Notes: generated by a model not told the origin, from the sequence alone. Positions 11,766 to 25,215 are shown, numbered from the stretch's first letter. The stretch is DNA of 64,000 nucleotides from Anaeramoeba flamelloides (GCA_027625915.1 JANTQA010000072.1:744001-808000), one strand, 5' to 3'. A program made the numbers and translations.

Positions 11766-14700
11766 TCATGTATTAATAATCTTTTTATCGTGGTTTGCAT
11801 TTGTATTTTCTTCGGGGATTGGAGCTTTTATTGTTTCTATTGTCTTTTCACTTTTTATTTTCATTTCATTTTCTGGGTCAAGTTCTGGTTCTAGCTCTAC
11901 GCCTGAATTCAGTTGTATATTATCGTCGGGAAAATGATGCGGATCCATTAAATCATCAGTTTTATCATTATTGGTATTACTGATCTCTTCAATTAAAATA
12001 ATTCCAGAATTTGCAGAATTGCCTAATTTTTTAAGAGCAGTATCTTTTAAATATGAGAGCCCTTTTAAGTTTCTGCTATAATCTGCGCCATCTGAAAAAA
12101 ATGGTATTGATAAACTTGTAGAACTGCCAAAGATCATTTCGTTGCCAAAGAAAAAAGTGATTGCAAGAATAACCACCATCATTGCAAATCCTGTTCGGTT
12201 ATTTGTATTTTGAACAAGTTTCTTTTTAATTGTTCCCCATTTTTTATCCATAAAATTAAATGTAGAAGGTAAAAACATTTCTTCATTCTGATTTTTTGTT
12301 GATGGAATTTTTGTCAATCTTTCAATTGTATTTCTAATTGAACCAAATAATCCAGAGGATCTTGGTTTAGTTTGTATTGGAATAGTTTGTTCCAACTCTT
12401 TCAATTCACGTTCTAATTGATTTGATTTTTCCTATTTCATGACAAAAATTAAATAATTTAACCAAAAAATAAAATAAAATAAAAAAATACAAAATTATTT
12501 GTTAGTTTTAATTTTGAGTGATGAAAGTTTTTGAAGATAAAATTGATCGTCACGGTATTTTCAATAAATTTGTGATAATATTATAAAACCGTAATTAATA
12601 CAACTTTATAGCGAAAAATCATAAAATCGTTGAAAATCATAAAATTGCAATTAATCCAGCTTTATCACAATAATCCACATAATCACCATATTGTGATAAC
12701 AAGAAAATTATTTTTTTTAAATAAAAAAAGTTTTTCTATTCATTTTTTTAGATATTTCAAAAGTAAAATTCCAGTGGAATATTAAGATCAAACAAATAAT
12801 AACTCATTCAAAACAATGAACTTTAATCTATAATAAACCTGTTTTTTGAAATGGGTGGGTTATTGTCTTCACAAGTTAAATAATCAAAAAGAAGAAAGAG
12901 GAATTTTTATTCTTATTATTGATAGGTTTAAAAAAAAAACACTTGAAAATATAGTTGAGTTTTTTGTGAAATGCAAAGATAACTCAAAGAAGAATAGGAA
13001 GAAAAAAACCGTTGTACAAAAAATCGTAATAATTGGTGATAATGTGGCTAGGTTGATGTGAAAATTGCGTGAAAAGCTATCCAACACCTTTCAGTTTTCC
13101 TAGAATAAAGAAAATGTTTTTTCCAAAGTCCTTTTTTGAAAGAATGAATGAAGGGTTGGTTATTTTATAAAAACAGTTATTCATATCAATTTATAATCCT
13201 GCAATAGACCGATGATCTATTATTTACGTTGAGTTATTACTATTATTGATCTTAACTATTTGTAGGTTGATCAGTCAAACAAATCAAAAACAAAATACGG
13301 TAAAAAAATATTGATTTGGTACTTGATTTAATTTGTTTCTTTTTTATTGTTTTTTGAGAAGAAGAATTTTAATTTCCAGTTAATCTGTTTTTTGATTAAA
13401 AAAATTTTTCTTTTGAAAATATTGTTAAATTAGTCTAAAATTCAGCAACTATTATATCACAGTTACTTTTTAATCACTACATTTAAAAATTTAACATAAT
13501 TTTTCGATAATTATCGGCATTTTATAGAATATCGCAATTTTATTTATAATCGCTATATTATTTATTATCAGGATTAATATAATATTAATCTCGATTTTTT
13601 AAAAATAATTGCGATTTTTTAATATTAATCACATTTTATAAACTTTAGTAGTGTTTTGGATTTATTGTTAAGGGTTAAATATTTCTTTAACTTTTATCTA
13701 GTAGAGAGAGAATTTTGAAGTGACTAAATTTGTGTTTTCTAATTCAAAGAGTAGTCAAAAGAATCTTTTAATACATAGTCATTCGAAGTATTTTAAACTT
13801 AATTTTGTTTTCTAAAATACTATGTAGAGTCTAAAAATTCAAAATAACAAGAGAGAGGAGGAAAAAAAAAAGAGAGAGAATATTTTTCGAGTTTTGGGTT
13901 TATTGTTAAGAATTAAATGTAAAAAGAAACTTAATCTGTTAAAGAGAGAATTTTGAATTGGTTAAATTCGTAACTTCTAATTCAAAGAGAGTTGATAAAC
14001 ACATTCTTTAGAAGTATTTTAAATTATTTTTTTTTCTACTATTTTTAGAGTTTTTTTTATAAAAATCAATTTTTAGAAGAAATTACTTCGTCAATACGGT
14101 GCGAGGCAGGTTATAGAACTTCAATTAAGATTATGAATTTTTGGAGAAGTTTTATCAAGTTTAATGAAAGAATAATTATGCCTTAGTATAAAATATATTT
14201 TAAAAATGAAATCTTAAAAAGGATAAGTTAAAGTTATCCTTAATTAAATTTGATGTGGTACACTCAAAAAAACAGTTCTTAATTGAAGTTTTATATTGGG
14301 CCACATGCCAAAGATGGTATGAGTAGTTTCTTCTAAAAAATGGAGGCGCTCTGCTTACATTTGTGTGGCACCTTAAAGCCCAAAGTAAATAATCAAAATT
14401 AACTTTGAAAAGGTTTTTAATGGGTAAATGAGGAAATCAAAATAATATTTCTTTGAAAATAAGAGTAAATCTATTTTTAAAAGAACACGTGCAGACTTGG
14501 TAAGCCTATGATTAAAATTAAAAGACATGTTTATTTTTTCAAGAAGGTCTATACATTAAACAATCAAAGAAACCGATAATAAACACAAAGCAAATATGAT
14601 ATTGGTTTCTTAAAGTTCCATAATTAAAAAACAAGAAATTCGAGAATTGGTAAATTTATTTCAAAAAAAAAAAAAAGAGTTAATTCTTGAAAGTTTTTAA

Positions 14701-15139
14701 CAAAAAAACAATAAAAGTTCCTAAAAATATGGGAAAATTACTAAAAATTTTGAACAAATTGTATTTATAATTTGAAATTTACTGTAAAGATCGAGGAGTT
14801 TATCTTCAAAATTTGTTTGAACTTAGGTATAACGATTGTAAACTGAATTAGATGTATTGGAACAAGAAGATAAAAAAAGCAAGAACATATTTTGAAACAT
14901 TCATTTTAGTTGTTGGGCATGCATTATTTTGATCACTGTACTGAAAAAAAGATTTTTTTACAATTGTAGATATCGAAAAATGTGGGTGGTATTTTTTAAT
15001 TGATGATTCAAACTGTAGGAATGGTATTATTCCATTACTTAAAAATCGAGAATGAAGAGGTAATTTTTTTGAGAAAAATCTGAAAGAAATCATGTTTTTT
15101 AAAACTGGAGCAAACAACGTTTTTTTAAATAAATAAATA

Positions 15140-15191
<52 letters not shown>

Positions 15192-16325
15192 AAAGAAAGA
15201 AAAAGAAATTGAAAAAAAGATAACAAACCAAAAGAGTGTCGCGTTCTTTTTTAAAGTGGGTAATTTTTTCACGTAATTTTTCGTTCTTGTTTGTAAGATC
15301 AGATACTTGATTTCCTAGATCAATAACCTTAATCTTTGTGCGCTCTGAACTTAGCTTTGCAGCCAATCTATTTTTTAAGACTTTTCTCACTTCCTTTTCT
15401 TCATTTGTTAGACTATGAAGTTGCTTGTAGGTCATTTTCCCTACTAAATCTAAACCGGTATGTGAAAAAAAAGTATTTGTGATTGTGGTTTTTTTTTTGC
15501 GATTGATATTCAAATTTCTCTTGTTTGTTGATCTTTTTTGTGATTTTGGTTTTTGAATTTTTTTTTTATACTTGTTTATTTTGGACTTGCTCAGTTTAGG
15601 ATTTTTGCTTAGAAACTTTTTTTGTTTTGAGGTCTGAAATTGGTTGTTATTTGAAGGTGAATGTTTTCTTTTCCTTTTTTGATTGTGGTTATTGATATTT
15701 GGTAATGGTTTCTTGTTGGAAAACAAATTTGGAGCTCCGTTTGTTGAAAAAAATTCCTCGGTTTCTTTTCTATTTTCAATTTCAATTTTTTTAATGCTCT
15801 CTTTTTCTTTTTCTTTTTCTTTTTCTTTTTCTATTTTTTTTTCTTTTTCAATTTCTTTTTCTTTTTTAATTTCTTTTTCTTTTTCAATTTCTTTTTCTTC
15901 TTGTTTTTCATTTTTTACAAATTTTAAAGGATTTTGAAGATTCTGATCAAAATTAAAATTTTCATTTGTAAGGTATTGTGTTTTTAGAATTGGCTCGCAT
16001 TCTACTTCTGGTTCACTGACTAAAAAGTATGGAGTAAGACATTAATGAAAAAGGAAAATGGAAGGGAAATGAAAAAGAAAATTAGTGAAATTTAAAGCAG
16101 ATTAAAAAATAACGAATGTGTTATACCATTAATGAAAGTGTCGAATGTTAAAAGTTGGTTGAGATCAAAAAAATTGGAATTGTCATTAAAAATAGGATCA
16201 TTAAAGGGTTCTCTATTTGAATTGCTGCAAGAACCCAAAAAGTTCTCTTCAAATTCTTGGTTGTCCTCCCAAATATTTTTGTCAGTAGAAGTCGAACTGA
16301 AGTAATCTCCTAAAAAGTCATTCAT
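11766..16325 (-). CDS. Membrane-tethered bZIP transcription factor (ATF6/XBP1-like), 551 residues in three exons
   Basis: The exons are 16325-16127, 16019-15229 and 12431-11766, and each join is GT-AG with matching phase (1/2, then 0/0). Residues 1-66 are acidic. Residues ~85-270 hold a K/E run and a very basic stretch. The bZIP basic region is around residues 271-300 and contains KNRLAAKLSSER. Zipper heptads fall at L301, L308, L315, F322, L329, L336 and L343, with the exon 2/3 border after L330. A single hydrophobic segment at ~411-426 (GFAMMVVILAITFFFG) would anchor the protein, leaving ~125 residues in the lumen. This is the plan of ATF6, CREB3 and plant bZIP28 factors, which are released by proteolysis under ER stress; the basic region itself looks most like XBP1. 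RNLK at 450-453 resembles a site-1-protease site. One oddity is Ser291 at the usually invariant Arg. The role is inferred from architecture. Confidence 0.8.
14071..14338. mobile_element. Small foldback inside bZIP intron 2
   Basis: The arms are 14071-14136 and 14274-14338. The blocks TTTTAGAAGAAA and AACTTCAATTAAGA recur inverted. This explains the unusually GC-richer patches at about 14095 and 14300; no RNA gene is needed to account for them. Confidence 0.55.
14478..14940 (+). mobile_element. Family-2 TA-flanked MITE, copy 1
   Basis: The right end is GCATTATTTTGATCACTGTA, identical in plan to 17156-17634 and 38292-38775. Internal blocks AATCAAAGAAACCGATAATA and TTTCTTAAAGTTC are shared. The left end is worn. 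It lies in bZIP intron 2. Confidence 0.78.
15144..15194. repeat. (AAAG)n microsatellite, CTTT in the bZIP transcript
   Basis: About thirteen AAAG units lie just 35-85 bases downstream of the bZIP intron 2 donor. In the pre-mRNA this is a long polypyrimidine stretch right after a 5' splice site. Confidence 0.95.
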
Positions 16326-17155
16326 GGAGAAAGAAAAAGATCAGTTTTCTTTTTGAAATAAAAAAAAATGTTTCGTTTTGGGATTATTTACTATACCACT
16401 TGAGTAGACATGCAAGTCATTTAAAAAAGCCCAACCTCTGAAATTTTCGATTACATTTGGAAATTTCTTTATTTTTTGAAATACTTAGGTGTAAAAATTT
16501 ATTTTTGAAAGGTTTGTTCGAAAAAGGATAAGAACCAATAATAGTTTGTTTTAGTATGATCAAGTCAAATATTTTTTATTTAAGGGTTCACAAGAAAATT
16601 TTATTAGCTTTTCAAAAAACTACATTCAACCCAAAATACTGAAAATAAAAAAAACTTATTTTTTTATTAAGGAAGAAGAGACACAGAACAAAAAAAAGAC
16701 GGAATTTAGAAAAGTAATGGGATTTGATTTTCTAAGTTAAACCTCGAAGTAGACTGTTTTTTTGGGATTAAATAGAAAAAAAAGTTTAATTTCTTGATTT
16801 TTTTTTAATTTTCGTTATCGTGGAGGACAAATTATAATCCACTTCTTTAAAAATACAATATTCAAAGTATTAAAAGCACAAAGAATAGAAATTATTATCC
16901 TACTAATTAGGGAAATATCAATATTTGAAAAAAAATAATACTGTGTGTTTTTATGTACTATGAAAATTTTCGGCTCTGTAAACTGAAAAAAAATTTAATA
17001 AATAGAAACAAATATTAAAAAGTTTTTTTATTAAAGGAAATCAAGAAAAATACACCTTTTAAGGACATATTTGGTATTCTTGATGATAATTAAATCAAAC
17101 ATTGATTGATCCAAAAACTTTTCCAGAATTGTATAAAAACAAGGCAAATTTAAAA

Positions 17156-17634
17156 TACTGTAGTCAAAATTAAGCGTGCAAAAAAATTTAATGTGTATTT
17201 CAAAATAAAAAGCGTGTTTTTTTTCTTATAGAAGACCTATGCATTAACCAATCAAAGAAACCGATAATAAACCCTAAAAAAATACGGTATTGATTTCTTA
17301 AAGTTCTATTATTTAAAAAGAAATTCTAAAAATGAAGGATCAAATTGAAAAATTTATATCTAAAAAATAGAGTAAATTTTTCTGAGAATTTTCTCATCAA
17401 AAAAACAAAAAAATTTACAAAATTGAGAATATTATGGAAAATTTTCAACTATTTGCATGAATAATTTAAATTTGACCACAAATAACCAGACTTTTACTTT
17501 CAAAATTGATTTGAACTTATGTATACATATAGGTAGTAGATTGGATTTTGCCTTGGTACAAGAAGAAAACAGGCCTGAGTATATTTTGAAACACAGATTA
17601 TAGTCTTTTTGGCAAGCATTATTTTGATCACTGT
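17156..17634 (+). mobile_element. Family-2 TA-flanked MITE, copy 2
   Basis: The left end is TACTGTAGTCAAAATTAAGC and the right end TTTTGATCACTGTA, so the termini are imperfect inverted repeats bounded by TA. It is about 480 bp with no transposase. The 76-residue reading frame across its right end is just element sequence. Confidence 0.85.
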
Positions 17635-18787
17635 AGTAAAATTTTAACTCCGACTTCTCCAAATTTCTACTTTATATTCAAGTATATGTCTTATATTACC
17701 CCCAAACCCTTTAATATTTTAAAATGGTGCCGAAAGAAATGAGTTTACTTATATTTTAATTTTCATAATTTCAAGAGAGATTTTTTGTATTAAGAATTAT
17801 TCAAAATTTCAAATTTTATTTGGTTAGGTTGAAATTAGATGTGTTATATTTCATTAAAATTGTCCCTTTTTAAAGTTCAAATAGCTGAAAAAAAAACAAA
17901 ATATTTTTTTTATTCTCATTTCATATAGAGATGAGTTATTCTTTCCAAACTTTTCATTTTGATATTTTTATAAAGATATAAAAATATTTTTATTATCAAA
18001 TTGCTATAAGGGAAAAAATGATCTTTTTAAAATTATTTGGAAATATTCTGATTCGCATATTTTAAAGTTCCAATAATAAATTACAATTCAATAGGTATTT
18101 GATTACTACTAAATTCAATATTACCAATTTACAAAGAGATATATTTCTCAAGAGTTTATTATAGTCAATATATATGAATATCCCACCTTTTTTGGGAATT
18201 GTATACACTTAACTCCATTTTTTTTTTGGATAACCAGTAAGAACAAGTATTAGCTTTCAATACATATAATATAAAAGCATTCGTTAAATTACATCTAAAT
18301 ATATAATTTCTAAATGTTTATTATTTTCTGAAAAAGTTACAAAAGCCACCATGTTATAATTTTGGTTAAAAATACAACTCAGACTTCATAAAATACCAAT
18401 TTTTTGAATATATATTCGGAACAATTTGAACCATATTGGATATTATAAAACTAGATAATATTATAAAAAAATCCAGGAAAAGTTATATAAACGATATATT
18501 TTTGAGTATAAATAAACAGCTCTCACCATCACTGTGCCCAATTAGTCCTCTAATTCAAATTATATATAGGCGTGATGTATCACCAAGTACTTTCAAATAA
18601 CTAGATTTTTTTTAAAATTATTATTTAATTCGTTAATTTATTGATTGTCTAATTTAAGCAAAAAGTAAAAAATTCTAACAAGTACGTATCTTCAAGTGCC
18701 GCCAAGTGCATATGTTTTTTTATTTAATTTAAGAAATAAAAAGAAAATTTAAGAAATTTTTGTTTTATTTCTATAATTAACAAAAGC

Positions 18788-19025
18788 ATAATGACACTTT
18801 TCCAGAATTCGAAATATAAAAGTAAAATCAAATATTTTACCCAACTATTTTGAATTCTGAAAAAGTCAAAGACCTAAATACATATCCAAAATAAAAAGAA
18901 AATCTCTTGAAGTTTCATTTAATTTATAAAAAAATAAAAAAAAAATATGGTACTTTTTCCAGAAATCTAAATATATAAACAATAAAAATATTTTACCCAA
19001 TTCATTTAAAAATTGGAAAAAATAA
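18788..19025 (+). repeat. Repeat S, two tandem-like blocks
   Basis: Both blocks have a TTTTTCCAGAA-like start and ATATTTTACCCAA, and match the blocks near 3118-3210. They are about 150 bp apart. Confidence 0.5.
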
Positions 19026-19689
19026 ATGCTAACATATGAACTTGTGTCTCACCCTTTAATGAAATAAAAATTAAAATAAACAAAATAAAAAAACCTTTTT
19101 CTTTCAAAAACAACAAAATTATTTGTAAAATAATAATATTTTTTAATAATTAACTAGAAAAGTATAAATAAGAAATTCAGAAGAATTAAAAACCAGAAAA
19201 TAGCTGATAAGTGTATGAATCAAATCTAATGGGTTATTAGATTTTCTTAAAAATTAGAATAACGAACATTCTGGGAGTGCAAATAGATGAATACAACAAA
19301 ACTCAGTTGGATCTCTAATTTAAGATTTCAAGAAATGCGTAGAACAATCAATATCATTTTTCTACAATCCGTTTCATATTTCAATAACATTAGAAGAGCA
19401 TTTTTTTCACTGTTTATTGTATATTCTAGAAAAATAAAAAAGGTTTTACCATCGTTTTTTGAAAAAAAAAAAAAAAAAAAAACGTGTTTATATAATCTGT
19501 GTGAAAAAAAGAATTCAATTTTGATATTTCCAAAATAAATTTTTTCTTCTAATATCCATTCAAAAAGTTTATTAATGTGTAATTTTTTCATTGTAACTGT
19601 ACCCAATTTGAATTAAAAATAGTTTTGTTTGTAAATTTTGGCCCAACTGGGAAGAATAATAAAAAATAAAATAAATTTCTTAATTCTTT

Positions 19690-19835
19690 AATATTCAATA
19701 ACAATTAATTATGAAATCTGTTTTGTAATTCACTTATAATTATTCCCAAAATATATAGACCATAGATATTTTAAAAAAATAAAAAAAAAATAAAACCAAA
19801 AAAAAAAAAAAAAAACATCACAATTTTTAAAAAGA
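19690..19835 (+). repeat. Repeat R, internal fragment
   Basis: TCTGTTTTGTAATTCAC followed by GATATTTTAAAAAAATAAA matches the left-central part of the repeat at 28808-29495. Both ends are missing. Confidence 0.5.
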
Positions 19836-20347
19836 TCTTGTGTTTAACTAACATCCGAGGGGAAAAACCAGTAAGAGGTATATAAAATTAATTTTAAATT
19901 ATATTTTTTATTTTCATGGAGGATTTCAAAGAGTTTTGGATCAATAATATATTTTTGTTCAAGTAAATTCAAAACTGCAAAAAACATAAAAATTCAAATA
20001 TTTTAACTTTCCTTCAACTTATAATCAATTAACTGAATTTTTTCTCTTGCAAATTTGTATTTCAATCATTTATAGAGCATAAAATTTGGATTGTATTGCA
20101 ACTTTTCTATTCATTTTTTTCAGAAATATAAATACTGATTATCAAGAAGGGGAAATCTCCAATTATAATTTATTACTAGTAATAAACAGTGTTAATATAT
20201 TATCACATATCCTTCTCACCAGAGTACTTTTAATATCAAATTGATTTTGTTAAAGGTCCCTTAAAATTTGTCATTTTTTCACAATATCCCACAACTAGAA
20301 TTTTTTCTTGTTCTGAAGAGTCAAAATTTCCTTTTAAATTGGTATTT

Positions 20348-23300
20348 ATGGCCAAATTTAAAAAGTTTGCATTACTTCAATTCAGTATTCTTGTAATATT
20401 ACTTTCTTGTTGCTTTCAGATCAATTGTAATAACCAATACAAAACAAAAGAAGAACGTAAAGAATACCAGTCCACTCAAGATCGTTGTCCTGGAAGGTAT
20501 TGTGGTCGTCTATATGAAAATGGTCTCGTAGTAAATAGTCACTGCGGGGCTTGTAATAGTGGAGATCAAACTGACGGGTGGGTTTGTTTACCATGCTCAA
20601 TGATCCCATCAAGCTATGAATGGTGCTATTTAGTTTTTGTTTTATTATTTGCGATCTTATTAAATGGCTCGATAATTGTAGTAACATCAAAGAAAAAACG
20701 TGACGTGTAACAACAAATTTACTATTGACTCTTTTTTTTTCTTCTTCTTTGCCTTATTTAGAATTGTTTATCAAAAGAAACTTTTTATTTTAGCAAATTT
20801 GGTGTAATAATTAACAATACCAGAACAAAAACCCTGAAATTACAACCACGGTATCTAATCTCTCAAAAAAAAAAATCGTATTATGAGTAATTTCCATTAT
20901 TGGATCTTGTTTAAATCAGACCTTCCAATTATTTTTTGAGACTGTTTGGAATTTAAATGGGTTAAAATTTCATCTTTGGGTTTTTTTTTTTTATTCTTTA
21001 AAATTCTTTTCATTTCGAATGGTTGGCCAACACATAACAATATAACTAGTATCTGAATAAGAAATTGGAAAAAATTTTAACTTCATTTCCTTTTTCCCAT
21101 TTTTCTTTTACAAAGAACCTTTCAAAAAAATAGATTGAAATTTGTGATCTCTATTTTGTTTGATACTTTTTTTATGCAATACATCGTGTGAACAAATCAC
21201 CCGAAATGAAAGTATTATTTTGGACAATTGAAAAAAGATAACTAGCTGAAATTTTACCCATTTAAGGGAAGCATGTTCGAAATGAATTCTTCAGGTACAT
21301 TACTTTTGGCCTTCCTTTCATTTTGGTTAAAGCTCAGACGATCTTTTATCTAAAGATTAAAATAAAGTATTTTTTCAAAAAATGGGTTTTTTTTTCGATT
21401 TTTCTTTTCTGTTCGGTTGTAAATACCCACTAACCACAAAATAATAATGAATAATAGTATTGATTTATGGGAAAAATATTAAAATTTACCTTGTTATTAG
21501 TGCTTTTGTATGAATAGCCAACATAGATGAAAAACAATTAAGATAAATTTCTTCTGAGTCCTATTTCTAAGTGATTTGGTAAGTGAGATATTATGTAAGT
21601 ACTCAAAATCAAACAAAAAATAATTTATTTTAATTGCTTGGATAAAAGATCGTATGAGCCTTAACCAAAATGAAAGGAAGACCAAAAATAATGTATCTGA
21701 AGAATTCGTTTGGAATGTACGACCTTAAAATAAGAAAATATTTTATCTTGAGAAAAAATTCTTAAATTACAAACACCAATATCAAAAAAAAAAAAAAAAA
21801 ATATTACCAAGCAAATAAATAGAGATAACGGCTTTTAATATTATCGCCTTTGAAAAATCTTTACGTAAAAAAAATAGTGGACGAAAAAAAATAGCTTTGT
21901 GAAAATTTTTTTACATTTAAAATTCAAAAAATAAACTATATTTAATAAATTGTAACTCACCTGAAATAATAAATTGAAACAAAATTCTTATTTAAAAAAT
22001 TTTATTAAATATTAAAGATTTATCGTAAAGATTCAAAATTATCTTTTTTCACCTTCCAGCAAAATCTATTTTTAATGATTATAATTTTATGTATCAATGA
22101 ATTTATAAATATTGTATTGTTGCAATGAATTAAGTAAATTTTTTATTTTGTTTACTATAATGAAACATTATTGAAATGGGATAATTACCAATTTCCAAAT
22201 TAGAAACGAGAAGATTTCATAAAATTTCTAAAAAATCAAGAAGAATTATATACAAATAACTCTGACAATTAAAAGTTTTATAAACTATTTCGAATTATCG
22301 TTGTTAAAAAAATTATTTCTTCTTCTTTCGATGTTTTTAGCAATCATGAAGAATTAAGTATAAATATACATATTTTATTTTTTGAAAGAATATCTAAATA
22401 ATTGATTTTATAAAAAGTGGTGTCCAGAAACCAATTTTTTTAAAAATAATAATAATCTCAAATAATTATTTTTGCTTAAAATCTATATAAGATAATATAT
22501 AAACCTCTTCCTAAAATTTATACATTCCCAAAATCAAAAATAGCCAAAAAAAATATTATTTTATTGTATTTTTCCACAACGTAATATATAACCTACATAC
22601 AAGTTACCGATTTGTAATGTTTTTATAAACAATAATTTTTATCTATATAAAAAAATATAACAAAAAAAAAAAAAATCTATGTGTCCAAAATAATCAAACG
22701 AGTTAAATAAAAAATTGAATTGGTTAATTTGTTGAAATTTCACCAACAATTGTTGATCGATCAAATGTTAAGATATTATCAATTTATTGTATCTTAATTT
22801 GATTATTTTATTGAACGAACCCAACACTAAACTTCTATCAACCATCGTAAAAAAATTACAGATCTAACTAAACAGATTATGTAACTGGAAAAAAGAAAAT
22901 GAAAATAAAATAAAAAAGACAAAAAATGAAAATAGTTGTAAAATCAAAATTATTCCCAAATTGAATGTAAAGTGTGGTATTGTTATTCTTTCAACTGTTT
23001 AAACGGTATCCAAATTTTTGGAGTTTAGTTTATAAATATATATACATATCTTCGGACCCTTTATCCTAATTGTCTTTGAAATAAAAATTTTAATTTTAAT
23101 TATTACGAAAGGATTACAAGATATGTCTTAGTATACGGGGACAATGTTTTTTTTTTAAAGAATTTGTTTTAATGAATATAGACAGCTAAATTCGATTAGA
23201 ATATTGTTAAAACCAACCCCCAATTCACTATTTGAGTTCGACAAACTCCCATAATCTTTTACTTAAAATCGAAAAAAAATAAAAAAATTTTCAACGTTTT

Positions 23301-25215
23301 CTTATTTACTAGTTACTAAAATCAAAATGATTTCAAGATCAGTCAATAAGGGTTTGAGTTTGCTGGTTTTTCTTCCAAAATTTGAATAAATAACGAAAAT
23401 CATTTTATTTCTTTTGTAAAAATTGAAATTTCATTAAAATTTTTTTCTTGAAAAAATACAACTCCTGTTTTTTTGTACCGAGTGGAAAACACTCCACCAA
23501 AACAAAACAATTTTTAAACCAAAATTGAAATTTAAGTATTCTTTCTATGGGTTGAGAAAATAAATTGCTCTTTTTTGTTATTTTCTTCAACTAAAAAAAG
23601 ATAAAATATAATTACTACCAAACATTCAAGCTACAAACAGTTTTATTCCTGATGTGTATTTGTAATTTTTGAAATCCATTTTGTAATAAATAATCTCAAA
23701 AAGTAAATCTCATGAATGAAAATGAGTACCAAATCCATGATGTCTATTATGGATTTAATTTTTGAAGAAAAAATTTCACTTCAAAAAAAGGAATTAAACA
23801 CGACTTTCCAGTCTTACTCTTCCCTGAATTCCGTTTTATACTTTAGAATTCAAAATTGAAATGGTTGTTTTCCAAAAAATTCTTCCAAAAAAATACCTTC
23901 TTATTTTTCGAACAATTGTAGTATTTCAAGACATTTAGTTTTTTATTACAAATCTATTTTGTATCAATCTCTTATGATCAAAAAACCGAGTATCTAAACT
24001 TTTTTAACCATTTTAAATTCACCTTTCAATAAGTAACTCTTCATTCGATTCCAAATTAATAGATTTTTAATTATGTTTCCAAAATAAGCAAAAAATGTTT
24101 CAGTTTTTTCTCTTTGAATTTTTTTCTTTATTAGTTTATTGATCAACAATTCCCATTCAATTTTTAATAATAATATAAGAGATAGAATATTATTTTTGGG
24201 ACCCATTACTGGAAATTAGAAAAAATAAAAAATACCGAAATTGTAGCGAAAGACATATAGAATTTATAAAAAATTATAATAAAAAGAAAAATTTATAATT
24301 AAAAATTATATAGGTACCGACAATAAAAAAAAAACTTGAAAAAAAATTTTGAACATTTGGAAAATTTTTTCTTGATTATTGTGATTTTATTATTTTTCAT
24401 TCGAAATTTTGTCAATTTTTTTTTTTTTTTTGAAAAGTTTGTCTGCAGATCAACATCTTAGTTTTAATGATTAAAACACACCAAACTTTACTGGAAATTT
24501 TTTGGTGATTTTACACCCACATATTACCTAAAATACTTGATTAAATAATTTATTCATTATAAAAGATATTTTGGCACCACAAAAAAAATTTGTTTTTATC
24601 TATTGATTAACATTCAATAGCAATATATATATATATATATATATATATGTCCCTACGACCCAAAAAACACTAAAAATGAAAAACTGATCAAATACTTTCC
24701 ATTAATACAATTAAAAAAACAAAATGATAAAATAAAAATAAATAAAATTTCAATTTAGCTTTTTCTTGAAAACATTTTTTGCCAAAATCATTGAATTCAA
24801 ACTTGACATTATGTATATTTTTAGATACACTATCTTGTTTTAACACATTTACAAAAACAAATTTTAAATTATGGGAATTTTGTTTTCACAAAAGGCACTA
24901 ATTTGGTCCTCAAATGTTTTTTTTTAGTTTTAAATGGTAAAATAAAAAAAAAGTTAAACTAAAAGGATAAACTTTCTGGAAAAGCATTCTAATTTAATAT
25001 ATTAACTTATTCTTTGATTTCAAACTTTTTTCAACCCCAATTTTTCAAAAAAAAATAAAAAAGTGCACAGTAATTTCAAAAAATATTTTCTATATTCAAA
25101 AGTTGAGAGTGTTTTTATTCTAAAAAAATTATCACAGTGTTTAATTGAATTAAGCTATAATGTTAGATTTCGAAAAATATTAATCAGAAAAAAATAGTGC
25201 TTAATTTTATTAAGG

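Larger units (their letters stand above)
12432..15228 (-). other. Giant bZIP intron 2, 2797 bp, with mobile elements
   Basis: It runs from GTTTGT at 15228 to the acceptor AG at 12433-12432. It contains the CTTT microsatellite (15144-15194), a family-2 MITE (14478-14940), a foldback (14071-14338), and two copies of a block with AGAGAGAATTTTGAA at about 13700 and 13945. The small ORFs near 12850-13085 show no family resemblance. No further exon is needed, since both flanking exons end in phase 0. Confidence 0.72.
16326..20347. other. Intergenic region between divergent bZIP and JKAMP genes
   Basis: The bZIP promoter (minus strand) and JKAMP promoter (plus strand) should both lie here, but I can point to no defined motif. 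It contains a family-2 MITE (17156-17634), repeat S blocks (18788-19025) and an internal fragment of repeat R (19690-19835). The rest is AT-rich with nothing recognised. Confidence 0.55.

Noticed and set aside
12846-13087. Overlapping 71- and 67-residue frames on both strands
   Set aside because: Both lie within bZIP intron 2, are low complexity and match no family.
14295-14390. GC-richer patch considered as an intronic snoRNA or other RNA gene
   Set aside because: No box C/D or H/ACA pattern; most of it is the right arm of the foldback at 14071-14338.
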